This document shows, in pieces, positions 34,719-43,705 of a stretch of 64,000 nt of DNA (position 1 is its first letter; the number at the start of each line of letters is the position of its first letter). The stretch spans positions 1 to 64,000 of the forward strand of contig CANNCQ010000008.1 in the NCBI GenBank assembly GCA_947503135.1. Direction: 5' to 3'. A model generated the notes under the pieces. The model saw only the letters and a list, made by a program, of their open reading frames with translations, was not told the DNA's origin and did no database searches. The position numbers and the translations under genes are program-made. Origin of the DNA: an uncultured Aquimarina sp. (GTDB taxonomy: Bacteria > Bacteroidota > Bacteroidia > Flavobacteriales > Flavobacteriaceae).

Positions 34719-35239
34719 TTTTTAATAGATGTTATTTTGATGAGTTTGCCTGAACCTTTGAAATTATAATTTTCCTCTAGCTCAATATAAGGGTATATCT
34801 CTCCATCTTCTTCTTCATAATAACTATTAATTATAAATGGAATTTTATGAATTTTTTCTATTGAAACAATCAAGATACAATTTAAAATATAGTCATCACC
34901 TAGATTATGAGATATAATATCCATACTTACTCCGTTAGGTATTTCTAAATCAAAAACAAAAGACTTTTCACCAGTAACTTTTAACTTTAAAACCTTTTTG
35001 TTTGCTTTGGTATAAACATCATAGATGTATGGCTTATCTATAATTTGGCGATTAGTGTGTATGACTTTGTCATAGTCTGAGGTAAATTCAAAATCAAGAG
35101 TATTCCATCTGTATTTAATATTTTCCACTTTGGAAATTTCTATTGCTTGATTACTCAACTGTATATTAGATGATTTACTCTTTTTACAGCCGATTACAAG
35201 AAATGAGCTTGCCATGATAATTATTATATTCTTATACAT
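34715..35239 (-). CDS. small lipoprotein of unknown function
   Basis: 174 residues. The N-terminus MYKNIIIIMASSFLVIGCKKSK has a lipobox (VIGC), so it is probably lipid-anchored in the inner or outer membrane. The rest is a beta-rich domain with no recognised motif. It is 2 bp downstream of the 35242-35667 gene and overlaps 34437-34718 by 4 bp, so it is part of the accessory operon. Confidence 0.6.
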   Translation of the reverse strand: MYKNIIIIMASSFLVIGCKKSKSSNIQLSNQAIEISKVENIKYRWNTLDFEFTSDYDKVIHTNRQIIDKPYIYDVYTKANKKVLKLKVTGEKSFVFDLEIPNGVSMDIISHNLGDDYILNCILIVSIEKIHKIPFIINSYYEEEDGEIYPYIELEENYNFKGSGKLIKITSIKK

Positions 35240-35241
35240 CT

Positions 35242-35667
35242 TTAAAAGATATTTTGAAGATCAATTTTATTAATGTGTGCTTTCATTTTATCTGATACTT
35301 CATAGGCTAATTTTTCGGCAATATTTAGCAAATCATCTTCACTTTTAATTATTGGATTTTGAATATCTTTTCTGTGAATCATTTCTTGTTGCATATATTT
35401 AAACTTCCATGTAATTGTCAACACTTTGGCACTATACAAGAACTCTACTATCTGACTGCTTCCAGGTTTATATATAGCAAAATCATTATTCCTTTTGGAA
35501 ATAATTGTTCCTTGGTTACTAAATGCAGCATGATTTATATAGGTTGCTAAAGAACTAAATCTTTTATCCAAGGTTAGCCCCATCAAATCTTTGTTGTCTT
35601 CATTTAAACTTCTAATAAATTTATAAGCTATAAATACAATTATAGCTAAAACAATAATCCAAATCAT
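35242..35667 (-). CDS. single-pass membrane protein of unknown function
   Basis: 141 residues with one N-terminal helix (IWIIVLAIIVFIAYKFI) followed by a soluble domain of ~115 residues (FAIYKPGSSQIVEFLYSAKV). The family was not recognised. It lies 11 bp after the large unknown gene and 2 bp before the lipoprotein gene on the same strand. Confidence 0.58.
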   Translation of the reverse strand: MIWIIVLAIIVFIAYKFIRSLNEDNKDLMGLTLDKRFSSLATYINHAAFSNQGTIISKRNNDFAIYKPGSSQIVEFLYSAKVLTITWKFKYMQQEMIHRKDIQNPIIKSEDDLLNIAEKLAYEVSDKMKAHINKIDLQNIF

Positions 35668-35678
35668 AATTTCTAGTT

Positions 35679-36878
35679 TTAGTTAGTAACCCTCCACACG
35701 AGGTAATATATTTTATCTTCAAATAGGTGTTCTTTACAGTATGCTGTTATAGTATCCCCAATATTATAATTTTCTAAAAATTCAAGTTTTTTATTAAGAA
35801 AAGAAATATCAAAACTTGTCTTATCTGCTACTGTTACGGTTCTCTTTTGTTTTTGTAATAATCCAGTTTGATGGTCATATGATTTTATTTCTTCACCTAT
35901 GTTTATAATAATACCTTCAATTCTTTTGTAGGTTAATTTATAGTATGTTTCAATAAAGCTATAAGTAGAGTGAAATTCTGCCAGTCGAAAGTAAATTTGT
36001 TTCAGACAAGATGAAAATAAATATACGTGATCTGTGTAATCGTATTTTTCATTATTTCTCCAACACAAACTATCAAATTGCTCTATTCTTTTCTCTATAT
36101 CAGTTTTGTGAGTTTTTAACCACTTATTCGTTTCTTCTGTATTGGCATTGAGTGCTTCAAATTCTTCTTGCTTCTCTTTAAAATAAGTATTGTTATTAAT
36201 ACAAATATTAAGTTTATAAAAACCGATGTATAGACTATATGTTTGATTCTCTAATTCACAATCTGACGCGCATACTCCTTCATAGTTTTCAATATCATAG
36301 CCTTTATTAATATACTTATGTTCGTTTAATGATAGCCAGTACTTAATATCTTTAAGCCTTAATCTATCGTCCTTATCAAGAAGTTCTAGGTATAATTTAA
36401 TAGGAGGAAGTTTTTTGAAATTATTCCAAAAACCTAAACTATCATAGGTGGAAACATAACTGAAACTATGATCACTATTTAAAGAAATGTAACTATTTGG
36501 CATCTCAAGAAAATGGTAATTACTATAGAGACTGCCAAACTTAAAATAGCTATGTTCATCTTCGCAACAACCCAATGTAAAGTAGTCTTGCGTTTTGTTT
36601 CCAATAAAAAAGAATCCTATATCTGGCTTAAAACCACATTCTTGTTTTTTTTTAATAAGAATACCTTGAACTACCATAAATGCAGTATCTCCTTTTCTTT
36701 TGTATTCCTTAAAATGCTTTTTTAGCCTAAATAAAAAATCGTCTTTTTTATACCTAAATGAAACATTTGTAGGGCAATGAGTTTCCAATTGAGATATACT
36801 CATTTGCTTAAATGCATTAATAATTAGTTGTTTAATGCTGAAATTATCATTTGTATTATCTGTGATATTCACTCCCAT
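35679..36878 (-). CDS. unknown soluble protein with C-terminal beta domain (about 399 aa)
   Basis: I do not recognise this protein. It contains a Cys-rich patch (GVCASDCELENQ) and a C-terminal beta-barrel-like segment (RIEGIIINIGEEIKSYD and YNIGDTITAYC) that looks like a DUF3592/OB-like fold. The open frame begins at 36911, but the ATG at 36878 (MGVNITDNTNDN) reduces the overlap with the upstream gene from 56 to 23 bp and removes an uncharged hydrophobic stub. The start is therefore uncertain. It belongs to the accessory operon. Confidence 0.55.
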   Translation of the reverse strand: MGVNITDNTNDNFSIKQLIINAFKQMSISQLETHCPTNVSFRYKKDDFLFRLKKHFKEYKRKGDTAFMVVQGILIKKKQECGFKPDIGFFFIGNKTQDYFTLGCCEDEHSYFKFGSLYSNYHFLEMPNSYISLNSDHSFSYVSTYDSLGFWNNFKKLPPIKLYLELLDKDDRLRLKDIKYWLSLNEHKYINKGYDIENYEGVCASDCELENQTYSLYIGFYKLNICINNNTYFKEKQEEFEALNANTEETNKWLKTHKTDIEKRIEQFDSLCWRNNEKYDYTDHVYLFSSCLKQIYFRLAEFHSTYSFIETYYKLTYKRIEGIIINIGEEIKSYDHQTGLLQKQKRTVTVADKTSFDISFLNKKLEFLENYNIGDTITAYCKEHLFEDKIYYLVWRVTN

Positions 36879-37794
36879 AAGCAATTGAAAAGAAAAGAAC
36901 AAAAATGGCACCTATTGTTTTTGATATGATAGTTTCATTAAAATAAAAAACAGAGACTAGTTCAGTGAGCATAAAAGCGATTGTTATTGTGTTTGTCATT
37001 TTTGTAGAGAACTTTTTAATCTCTTCAATGTTAGAGTCTTCTGTCTTTTTTACTGTGTGCTTTAGACAATTAGGGTTTAATATTTTAAGACGATCAAATA
37101 ACTTTTCAAACTGATATTCCACAAATTGAGAGGTATATTCTATGAGAATTACATATGAGATTAGATTAACTAAAGAGAACAATATGTGTAAATAAATTGT
37201 TTTTAGTTCCACAAAAAAGTTGTAGGCAATTAGGTTAATTATGCTGGCAATTAAAAAAGTGTATCCATAATGAGTTATTACTTTTAAAACTTTTGATGCA
37301 TATTTGTTGGTTTTAATTGTGTTTGGTAGTATATCAATAAAATCTTTTTGCTCAATAGCCTTTTCAGTTTCTTCTTGAATTTTTTGTTCTTGTTCAGGAG
37401 TAGTTTGCTTATTTTTAAGTGCTTCACCTAAGCTTGCTCTACTAACAATATCAAGATTGTTTTTTATATCTTGATAATATTTATTATAAACATTTTTCCA
37501 ATTACTTTCTCCTAAGCCAGCTAGTTCATAGGCAAGACCCATTGATTCTAAATGTGGTCTATATGCTTCAACTCCAACTTCTGTTGCGTCCAATGTTTCT
37601 TGAAATAGTTCTTCAAAAGTAGGATCTTTTCTATCTCTTTCTTTTAAATTATTAGCCGTCTTTTTAGTAATTTCAGCTAATTCTTCAATCTCTGCTTTAA
37701 TGTAATTTCCATCTTCTCCAGGTAATATGTCATCTTCCGTCATAATATTCTTTTTTAGGTAATTTTCTATATCCTTGTTTTCAATTGAAATCAT
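36856..37794 (-). CDS. membrane protein with long cytoplasmic N-terminus, unknown
   Basis: 312 residues. The first ~165 residues are acidic and helical (EELAEITKKTANNLKERDRKDPTF, split across the segment), followed by about four hydrophobic helices between 170 and 310, with a charged loop around 225-255. No family was recognised. It overlaps the upstream gene by 14 bp. With its small-membrane-protein neighbours it could form a multi-subunit membrane complex of unknown purpose. Confidence 0.58.
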   Translation of the reverse strand: MISIENKDIENYLKKNIMTEDDILPGEDGNYIKAEIEELAEITKKTANNLKERDRKDPTFEELFQETLDATEVGVEAYRPHLESMGLAYELAGLGESNWKNVYNKYYQDIKNNLDIVSRASLGEALKNKQTTPEQEQKIQEETEKAIEQKDFIDILPNTIKTNKYASKVLKVITHYGYTFLIASIINLIAYNFFVELKTIYLHILFSLVNLISYVILIEYTSQFVEYQFEKLFDRLKILNPNCLKHTVKKTEDSNIEEIKKFSTKMTNTITIAFMLTELVSVFYFNETIISKTIGAIFVLFFSIAYGSEYHR

Positions 37795-38077
37795 TCTTAG
37801 TTGTTTTAACTATTGAATAAATTAGAAGTATTACCCAAACAATATCTATAATATTCCACAAATTTCTTCCTAGAGATATTTTAAATATAGGGTTTATTAG
37901 TAAAGCTGAAGCACCCCAAATTATAGCCCAAGTATCATCTTTTTCATATTTAATGTAAGCTAAATACCCAAATCCAAACATCCCTACAAAACGTACAAAT
38001 TGATAATACCCATAGGGCATATCTGCTAGGCAACCTAGAAAGAGAATTGATAGTGCTGTTTTTAATATATTATTCAT
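37781..38077 (-). CDS. small four-helix membrane protein (DUF6804-like)
   Basis: 98 residues, nearly all hydrophobic, with the pattern LPYGYYQFVRF-like (MPYGYYQFVRFVGMFGFGYLAY) and NPIFKISLGRNLWNIIDIVW. This resembles a small widespread Bacteroidota membrane family I associate with DUF6804. The function is unknown. It overlaps the next gene by 14 bp. Confidence 0.6.
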   Translation of the reverse strand: MNNILKTALSILFLGCLADMPYGYYQFVRFVGMFGFGYLAYIKYEKDDTWAIIWGASALLINPIFKISLGRNLWNIIDIVWVILLIYSIVKTTKNDFN

Positions 38078-38099
38078 TTTTGTAAAATGATAAAGTTTT

Positions 38100-38450
38100 T
38101 TAGTCCTTTAAAAGTTTTTTTAAACAAAATAACCCTTCAAAAATACTACCTCCTGTGATAATTAGATTATTGTCTAAATTCGAGTATTTCCCCCCCCACT
38201 TATCGCGATCATATACATCATAAAAACTATCTATTAATTGATCAAATTCTGATTTGTTTGTTAAGATTTTATAAATTATTGTAGTTAAATACTTTAGTGT
38301 TCTAACTGCAATAAGGTAGCAAGCAAGAAAAATAATTAAAGTCCAAGATTTTGGATGTAAATATTTCCAAAGTAAGTACGCTGGAATAATATAGATTATG
38401 ATAAGGAAAGCTATATTTATCATAGTTCCAAATATTATATTGTTTTTCAT
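38100..38450 (-). CDS. small membrane protein of unknown function
   Basis: 116 residues with two hydrophobic segments (about 6-27 and 34-55) and a polar C-terminal half (FDQLIDSFYDVYDRDKWGGKYS). No family was recognised. It lies in the accessory operon with 22-30 bp gaps on both sides. Confidence 0.5.
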   Translation of the reverse strand: MKNNIIFGTMINIAFLIIIYIIPAYLLWKYLHPKSWTLIIFLACYLIAVRTLKYLTTIIYKILTNKSEFDQLIDSFYDVYDRDKWGGKYSNLDNNLIITGGSIFEGLFCLKKLLKD

Positions 38451-38479
38451 AAGAATAGGATAGTTTAAAGAGAATAATT

Positions 38480-38833
38480 TTAATAGATAATTATTGCTAT
38501 AATTAATAATACTACACCAACTATAAAGCTTAAAAACATATTCTGCGCAACTTTAGGTGAACAAGGTTTAAGCGTATTGAAAAATAGTCCTCCAACAAAA
38601 CCTGAAACAAAAGGAATAGGAATAGAATAATACCATTTTATATCTAATAGATATACCCAAGCTATACAAAGAAGGATATAACTTCCTGTAGGGACTAGAT
38701 GGTATAAGAAAAAAAATTTTTGGTAATAAAACACTTTTTTGTGGTTTTCTATACGTGTGTGCATAGCAAACGAATACATTAGGAGAATAATTGAAAGTAT
38801 AAATATAATCATATAAAGTATTTTATTTATCAT
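38480..38833 (-). CDS. small polytopic membrane protein, first gene of accessory operon
   Basis: About 117 residues with four hydrophobic helices and the motif FVSGFVGGLFFNTLKPCSPK. A longer frame starts at 38866, but the ATG at 38833 (MINKILYMIIFILS) is a better membrane-protein start and leaves space for a promoter before the divergent XRE gene at 38892. The function is unknown. Confidence 0.5.
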   Translation of the reverse strand: MINKILYMIIFILSIILLMYSFAMHTRIENHKKVFYYQKFFFLYHLVPTGSYILLCIAWVYLLDIKWYYSIPIPFVSGFVGGLFFNTLKPCSPKVAQNMFLSFIVGVVLLIIAIIIY

Positions 38834-38891
38834 ATATGCTAACCAAAAATATTGATTAATTATCATTTTTGGTAACTATTCTTTAATTTAA

Positions 38892-39113
38892 ATGATTGCT
38901 AAAAAAGATTTACAAATTGCTATAGGTAAGCAGATTAAAAAACTTAGAGAGGATAGGTATATACCTCAACAAGATTTAGCTGCCAAATGTAATATTGAAA
39001 AATCTAATTTAAGCCGTATTGAAGCTGGAGGTACTAATCCTACTTTGTATACACTTCATAAAATTGCATTTTATTTAAACGTTTCTATATCTGATATTAC
39101 TCTAAAATACTGA
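38892..39113 (+). CDS. XRE-family HTH regulator
   Basis: A 73-residue single-domain Cro/C1-type DNA-binding protein (IGKQIKKLREDRYIPQQDL, then SNLSRIEAGGTNPTLYTL). It is divergent from the accessory membrane-protein operon and probably represses that operon, itself, or both. Its size is typical for stand-alone XRE regulators on mobile elements. Confidence 0.88.
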   Translation: MIAKKDLQIAIGKQIKKLREDRYIPQQDLAAKCNIEKSNLSRIEAGGTNPTLYTLHKIAFYLNVSISDITLKY

Positions 39114-39212
39114 TATTAAATTAATTGAAAAAAATTAATATCAATTGTTTTTCAAATATATTTTATAATTGTGTAGATATATTGCTTTTGCAAGGTTGCA
39201 AAGTCTTATATG

Positions 39213-40244
39213 CTAACGGACAATATAAGAATCATCTAATGAAATCTTTTTAGGAGCTAATTTAGGACCATCTACATAATAATAGTCTGCGTATTTAGGA
39301 GATAACACCTTTTTAAAAGCAGATTTGATACGTGATAAATGTACGTAGATTGCGTTATTTTTAGTATTTACAACATCCTCTATACTTTTCGTAATTTGAT
39401 TGTAATCACTTTTGGCGGATATTTTCAAATACAAGTTAAGTAGCTCTTTTTTGTAGTTCCACAGCTCAGTAAGTAAAATCCCTTCAGGATGATTTAAAAA
39501 TAGTAAGTATATAGCTTTAGTTATAGGGGTTAGTTTGATTTCTAAATTATTATAGTCTGATAAATAAATTTTGAAATCTTCACTAATATATAATTTGCTT
39601 ATGGTTGAGGTTGCATTTTCAGCTTCTTCTATGTGTTTTTTTAAAATTGGTAGAATGTGCAGAAATTGACCAGATTTTTTAAGCTCGTAAAATTTAGCTT
39701 CTATTGCTTCAATTTCCTTTAGTGTTACTGAATCTACTTTAATATTTTCATCGGCACCAAAGTATTCTCCAGGTAGCATGTCATCAAAATCATAATAGTT
39801 TCCAAAATGATTAAGACACTCTTTTAATAACTCTTTAAATTTCTCAACACTAGTATCTTTAAATTCTATAAAAACACCACTTTCAATATCAATAAATCCA
39901 CTTTTAATACCTCCTTTATAGCCTATAAAATCTTTTATAATATAATCAGAATCCCTTTTTAGTATTGAATTAGCAAGGTTAAAAGAACTAACTGTAATAC
40001 TTTGAATACTTGGATAATAGTAATTTATTACCTTAATGATATCTCTAGGGTGGTTTTTTTCCAACAAAGGGCTAAACACTTTTTCTTTTAAAGTGAATCT
40101 TAGGCGAATATCATCATAATTATTGGTAACGTATTCCTTTATTTCTGTTTGACTTTCATCAAACACAAAAAGAATATGATTGTGCAAATCATAGTAGTTT
40201 AAAGTATTTACTACAAAATTTTCTTTCTGTAAAAAATCTAACAT
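39213..40244 (-). CDS. protein with C-terminal winged-helix domain, unknown
   Basis: 343 residues, soluble. The C-terminal ~110 residues (from LTPITKAIYLLFLNHPEGILL to HLSRIKSAFKKVL and YYYVDGPK) have the layout of an OmpR/PhoB-type winged helix. The N-terminal ~220 residues are unrecognised and mixed alpha/beta. It may be a regulator of the element. The genes on both sides are separate units. Confidence 0.55.
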   Translation of the reverse strand: MLDFLQKENFVVNTLNYYDLHNHILFVFDESQTEIKEYVTNNYDDIRLRFTLKEKVFSPLLEKNHPRDIIKVINYYYPSIQSITVSSFNLANSILKRDSDYIIKDFIGYKGGIKSGFIDIESGVFIEFKDTSVEKFKELLKECLNHFGNYYDFDDMLPGEYFGADENIKVDSVTLKEIEAIEAKFYELKKSGQFLHILPILKKHIEEAENATSTISKLYISEDFKIYLSDYNNLEIKLTPITKAIYLLFLNHPEGILLTELWNYKKELLNLYLKISAKSDYNQITKSIEDVVNTKNNAIYVHLSRIKSAFKKVLSPKYADYYYVDGPKLAPKKISLDDSYIVR

Positions 40245-40305
40245 AGAAAGCTTGTTTAATTTTGTGTTTGATTTAGAGTCTAATTATTAATGTTGGACAT
40301 AGTTT

Positions 40306-41220
40306 TTATCTACTTTTTGGATCAAGTCCAAATTTGTTTGTCCCCCTAGTTCCTTCTTCAACAAAAACAATAAGTCCTAAATATAAAACAGTAAGTGGAA
40401 TTAATAAAGTTATATACCACCATCCACTCATATTGATGTCATGCAATCTTTTTATAGTTTGGATAGCTAATATTAAAAAACATCCCGCAAAAAGAATTAA
40501 ATGAAAAACAGAATCTTCATTAAAATAATTTCCTAAAACACTATAGGCTATAGTATATGCTATTACTAACAACATTACCCTAACCAAATAATCTCTCCTT
40601 CTTAATCTTCCTTTAATTGACCAAAAACTTTCCTTATTTAAATTTGTAGTGTATTTTAAATTTAATTCTTGATTAATATTCGAATATTCACTCTTGCGAG
40701 TTTCATGATACTTTGCATCTCGAAGTATTTTATTTTCGAGAATAATTTGCTTAGTTACATACTTAGAAATATTTGTATTTGTTGCTTTTAACTCAACTAT
40801 TAAAAACTGTTTACTGACATTATTAAGTTTGTAAGTTTTGTTACCAACTATACTAACTTCTCCGAACGGTTTAATTTCAACTAAGTCAGCATTGTATGTT
40901 TTCCATTTAAATTTTATTTCATCACCACTACAGAATAAAGTTTTGTCGTTTTCAAAGTAGTCTATAACTGGTTCAAAATTGGAATGTGAGCCATAATAAT
41001 TATTTTTTTGATTATTAAGCTTTCTGTCATAATCCTCCTTTTTTTTTATATCCCCTAAAATTTCATAAGCCTCTTGAATTTGTTTGAACATGTTTTCAAA
41101 AAAAATGTCTCCATCATTTTTATCTGGATGAAATTTTAGTGATAGTTTCCTATATGCTTTTTTTACTTCTTGTAAAGAAGCTGATTTTTCAATTCCAAGC
41201 ATCTTGTAATAGTCTGTCAT
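40306..41220 (-). CDS. DnaJ-DUF805 membrane fusion protein
   Basis: A J domain at residues 1-66 (YYKMLGIEKSASLQEVKKAY; HPD in LKFHPDKNDG) should stimulate an Hsp70. A beta-rich segment (about 85-165) is followed by a DUF805 membrane region (about 200-300; FWSIKGRLRRRDYLVRV, TIKRLHDINMSGWW) with about four helices. The C-terminal RGTNKFGLDPK is the standard DUF805 ending. The fusion would tether DnaK to the membrane. The role on the element is unknown. Confidence 0.82.
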   Translation of the reverse strand: MTDYYKMLGIEKSASLQEVKKAYRKLSLKFHPDKNDGDIFFENMFKQIQEAYEILGDIKKKEDYDRKLNNQKNNYYGSHSNFEPVIDYFENDKTLFCSGDEIKFKWKTYNADLVEIKPFGEVSIVGNKTYKLNNVSKQFLIVELKATNTNISKYVTKQIILENKILRDAKYHETRKSEYSNINQELNLKYTTNLNKESFWSIKGRLRRRDYLVRVMLLVIAYTIAYSVLGNYFNEDSVFHLILFAGCFLILAIQTIKRLHDINMSGWWYITLLIPLTVLYLGLIVFVEEGTRGTNKFGLDPKSR

Positions 41221-41392
41221 CTACTTCAATGGTTTAAAACTTTTTAAATGCACTTAACAAAGAAATATAATGATTAATTATTATGAAACTCATCATCGTA
41301 AGATTAAAATCATTTAAAAAGCTATTTTATAAGTATGATGTATGGAATACCTTCATTTAAAAATGAACTAGTTAAGGTATAATTGAACTCAT

Positions 41393-41827
41393 TTACATTA
41401 AAGCGTTATCTGCAAAACTGAAATAATCACTCTTGGTTATAATAAGATGATCTAGTACCTGGACATCTAATAACTTAGAAGCTTTGATAATTCTATCAGT
41501 CATATTTTTATCAGCTTGGCTAGCTTTTAAATTACCGCTAGGGTGATTATGAACTAAAATTACTCCTGAAGCGTTAGCCTTTAATGCCACAGAGAATAAT
41601 AATTTTAAATCTACCACAGTGCCAGAGACTCCTCCTTTAGATAAAGAGTAAATACCTAAAATTTGATTATTCCTGTTAAGTAGTAAAACTTTGAATTCTT
41701 CTTGTAATTCAATCGTGTTTTTATTCCAACAAGATAAAAGCAAGTTATACGTTGCTCTACTATTGGTAATTTTTAAGTGTTCTTTATTTGTGTTGTTATA
41801 CGAAACTTGTACTTCTGCTATTTCCAT
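41393..41827 (-). CDS. radC: RadC/JAB-domain protein
   Basis: 144 residues comprising only the RadC-type JAB1/MPN domain. The JAMM signature is complete: His93 and His95 in LVHNHPSGN, Ser98, and Asp106 in SQADKNM, with an upstream Glu in LQEEFKVLL. The N-terminal helix-hairpin-helix of chromosomal RadC is absent, as is usual for copies on mobile elements. The function is probably linked to DNA processing of the element and remains unproven for the family. Confidence 0.88.
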   Translation of the reverse strand: MEIAEVQVSYNNTNKEHLKITNSRATYNLLLSCWNKNTIELQEEFKVLLLNRNNQILGIYSLSKGGVSGTVVDLKLLFSVALKANASGVILVHNHPSGNLKASQADKNMTDRIIKASKLLDVQVLDHLIITKSDYFSFADNALM

Positions 41828-41880
41828 AAATTTAAAAGATTAAAGCTCCAATAGGATATACCTAAAGGAGCTGATTAACA

Positions 41881-42285
41881 CTACATAGTTGGCTCAAGAA
41901 TTCCGTTTTCTGAGAATACTTCAGAACTTGCAGTTATAGGTTTATTTTGATTTGATTTAAGATTACTTTGCGGTGCATTTGAAGTATTATCTCCAGGTAC
42001 AAATTCATACCTATGCGTTAGTGTAATTACTTCTCCAGTATCCTTAATGGTATATTCATAGGGTTCACATTCTTGCTTTGTAACAGTACCTGGAAGTTCT
42101 GTACCCACTAAGGCTTTACAAGTAGCTTCATCAAAAGTTGTAGTAATGCTGGATTTGTGTGCAGTGGCATAAAATTTACCTGTATTTACGCTTTGTACCA
42201 TTTCTATTCCTCCTTGGATGTCAAGCGTGAAGAACACTTTTCCATCATCAGATTTTCTTTCATTGTAGTTAATAATTCTTACCAT
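41881..42285 (-). CDS. conserved hypothetical element protein (134 aa)
   Basis: No named domain is recognised. The start MVRIINYNERKSDDGKVFFTLDIQGGIE and the beta-rich body with THRYEFVPGDNTSN suggest a small beta-barrel. I have seen similar proteins beside RadC-like genes on Bacteroidota mobile elements, but cannot name the family. It lies 53 bp upstream of radC on the same strand. Confidence 0.6.
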   Translation of the reverse strand: MVRIINYNERKSDDGKVFFTLDIQGGIEMVQSVNTGKFYATAHKSSITTTFDEATCKALVGTELPGTVTKQECEPYEYTIKDTGEVITLTHRYEFVPGDNTSNAPQSNLKSNQNKPITASSEVFSENGILEPTM

Positions 42286-42397
42286 AGTTTTTTGAATTTA
42301 TTAATTAGACATACTACCAAATCAAAAAGCCAGAGAATTAAAACAGCTATCAACTTGCTTTAAAATACACTGGCTATAAAATTTGATAATTTAAATT

Positions 42398-42453
42398 ATG
42401 GGGGGAGTATTTCCCCATTCCCAAACATGGGTGGGGGTGTGCATAGGGAGGGG
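42398..42453. other. G-rich stretch with hairpin and possible G-quadruplex
   Basis: Within a 325-bp gap (42286-42610) otherwise rich in AT, ATGGGG...CCCCAT forms a hairpin at 42398-42418. It is followed by four G runs (GGG 42429, GGGGG 42433, GGG 42446, GGGG 42450) with loops of 1, 8 and 1 bases. The rest of the gap shows nothing recognisable. It may be a replication or transfer origin, or a structured regulatory site. Confidence 0.4.
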
Positions 42454-42610
42454 TGTACTTATATTTAGAATTGGAGGTGTGAAAATTTTTTAAAAAAAAT
42501 ATACATTTTATTTGTTATATGTTTTTGAATAAATCAACTTTTTTTAAATCACAAGTATCTTACAATCATATTTTTATAATTATATCGCATTGCATATAAG
42601 ACTCCTTTTT

Positions 42611-42976
42611 ATGAAAAAAATCACTGTATTAATTTCAATACTTTTTAGCTGCATTCAGGTTTATTCCCAATCTTGTGAAGAATTAATGGATTTTGTGAAA
42701 TCAAAAGATTACGGAACAACATATACAAGCTTTGATAGTGAAGCTATATCTAAAGTTACATTTTATACAGTTTCAATAGAGTATCAAACTCACTACTTTG
42801 CTATTGTCTGTTTTAAAAAGGAATATTCTTTTTCATGCAATGAATATATATATCAAGTAAGTTCTAGTACTCAATCTAATTATTCATTAGATCATTATGA
42901 TAGTGCTGGTAAAGCTTTTTGGAAACATATTCAGCCTTATAGTGGAAATTTAGACTGTTCTCCTAGTTTTAATTAA
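42611..42976 (+). CDS. small secreted protein of unknown function
   Basis: 121 residues with a clear signal peptide (MKKITVLISILFSCIQVYSQ). A TTG seven codons upstream is open but not needed. The mature part contains four Cys (CEELMDFVKSKDYG, FAIVCFKKEYSFSCNEYIYQ and the final CSPSFN) that could form disulfides. No family was recognised. It is convergent with the metallopeptidase gene at 42980 (3-bp gap), so it is not part of the restriction operon. Confidence 0.6.
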   Translation: MKKITVLISILFSCIQVYSQSCEELMDFVKSKDYGTTYTSFDSEAISKVTFYTVSIEYQTHYFAIVCFKKEYSFSCNEYIYQVSSSTQSNYSLDHYDSAGKAFWKHIQPYSGNLDCSPSFN

Positions 42977-42979
42977 TAT

Positions 42980-43705
42980 TTAATACCCCCAATCATTGTG
43001 TACTACAGGCAAACTATTTAACTCATCTCTGTATAATCTCCATTTAGGCATAAATTCATCCATGTGGGCTATGAATTTATCTGTATGGTTTCTTTCTAGT
43101 AGATGAACAAGTTCATGAACTATAATATACTCTAAACAGCTTGTTGGTTTTTTAGCTAACTCTAGGTTTAACCAAATTCTTTTAGATTCAATATTGCATG
43201 AACCCCATTTGGTTTTCATTTGTTTTACCCCCCAGTCATTAGCTTTTACACCAATTACTTTTTCCCATTTATTTATTAGCTCTGGGACTTGTAATTTTAG
43301 TTGTTTTCTATACCAGTCTTTAAATGTTTTACTTCTGTTTTCTTTTGTAGTTGACTGCTTAGTATAAAGGCTTATTGTTTTATTGTTTAAAACTATTTTA
43401 TTATGACCTGAATGATAAATTACTTCTAGCAAATACCTGTTTCCTTTAAAAAAATGACTTTCTCCAGAAACATAATCTCTCACAGTTTCTCTAGCTTGAT
43501 TTTCAAAAGATTTAATGTTTTTTTTTAACCATGGTAATTTTGAAATTGCAAATAATCTTAATACCTCAAAATCTGTTTTATTAGGTGCAGCAAGTCTTAC
43601 CCTACCATGTGGTGGGTATACTGCTAGATGCATATTTTTGATATCTTTTCTTACTATATCTACATCTATGTTAGCAATGGTAAATGAGGAGGGATTAATA
43701 CTCAT
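42980..43705 (-). CDS. YgjP/SprT-like zinc metallopeptidase (DUF45)
   Basis: 241 residues. The zinc site is HELVH (197-201) in LEYIIVHELVHLLERNHTDKF, with His207 as third ligand. TKWGSCNIESKRIWLNLEL just before it is the YgjP/DUF45 hallmark. It overlaps the end of hsdR by 11 bp and is the last gene of the restriction-modification operon, an association I have often seen for this family. It may be a processing or regulatory protease for the system. Confidence 0.9.
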   Translation of the reverse strand: MSINPSSFTIANIDVDIVRKDIKNMHLAVYPPHGRVRLAAPNKTDFEVLRLFAISKLPWLKKNIKSFENQARETVRDYVSGESHFFKGNRYLLEVIYHSGHNKIVLNNKTISLYTKQSTTKENRSKTFKDWYRKQLKLQVPELINKWEKVIGVKANDWGVKQMKTKWGSCNIESKRIWLNLELAKKPTSCLEYIIVHELVHLLERNHTDKFIAHMDEFMPKWRLYRDELNSLPVVHNDWGY

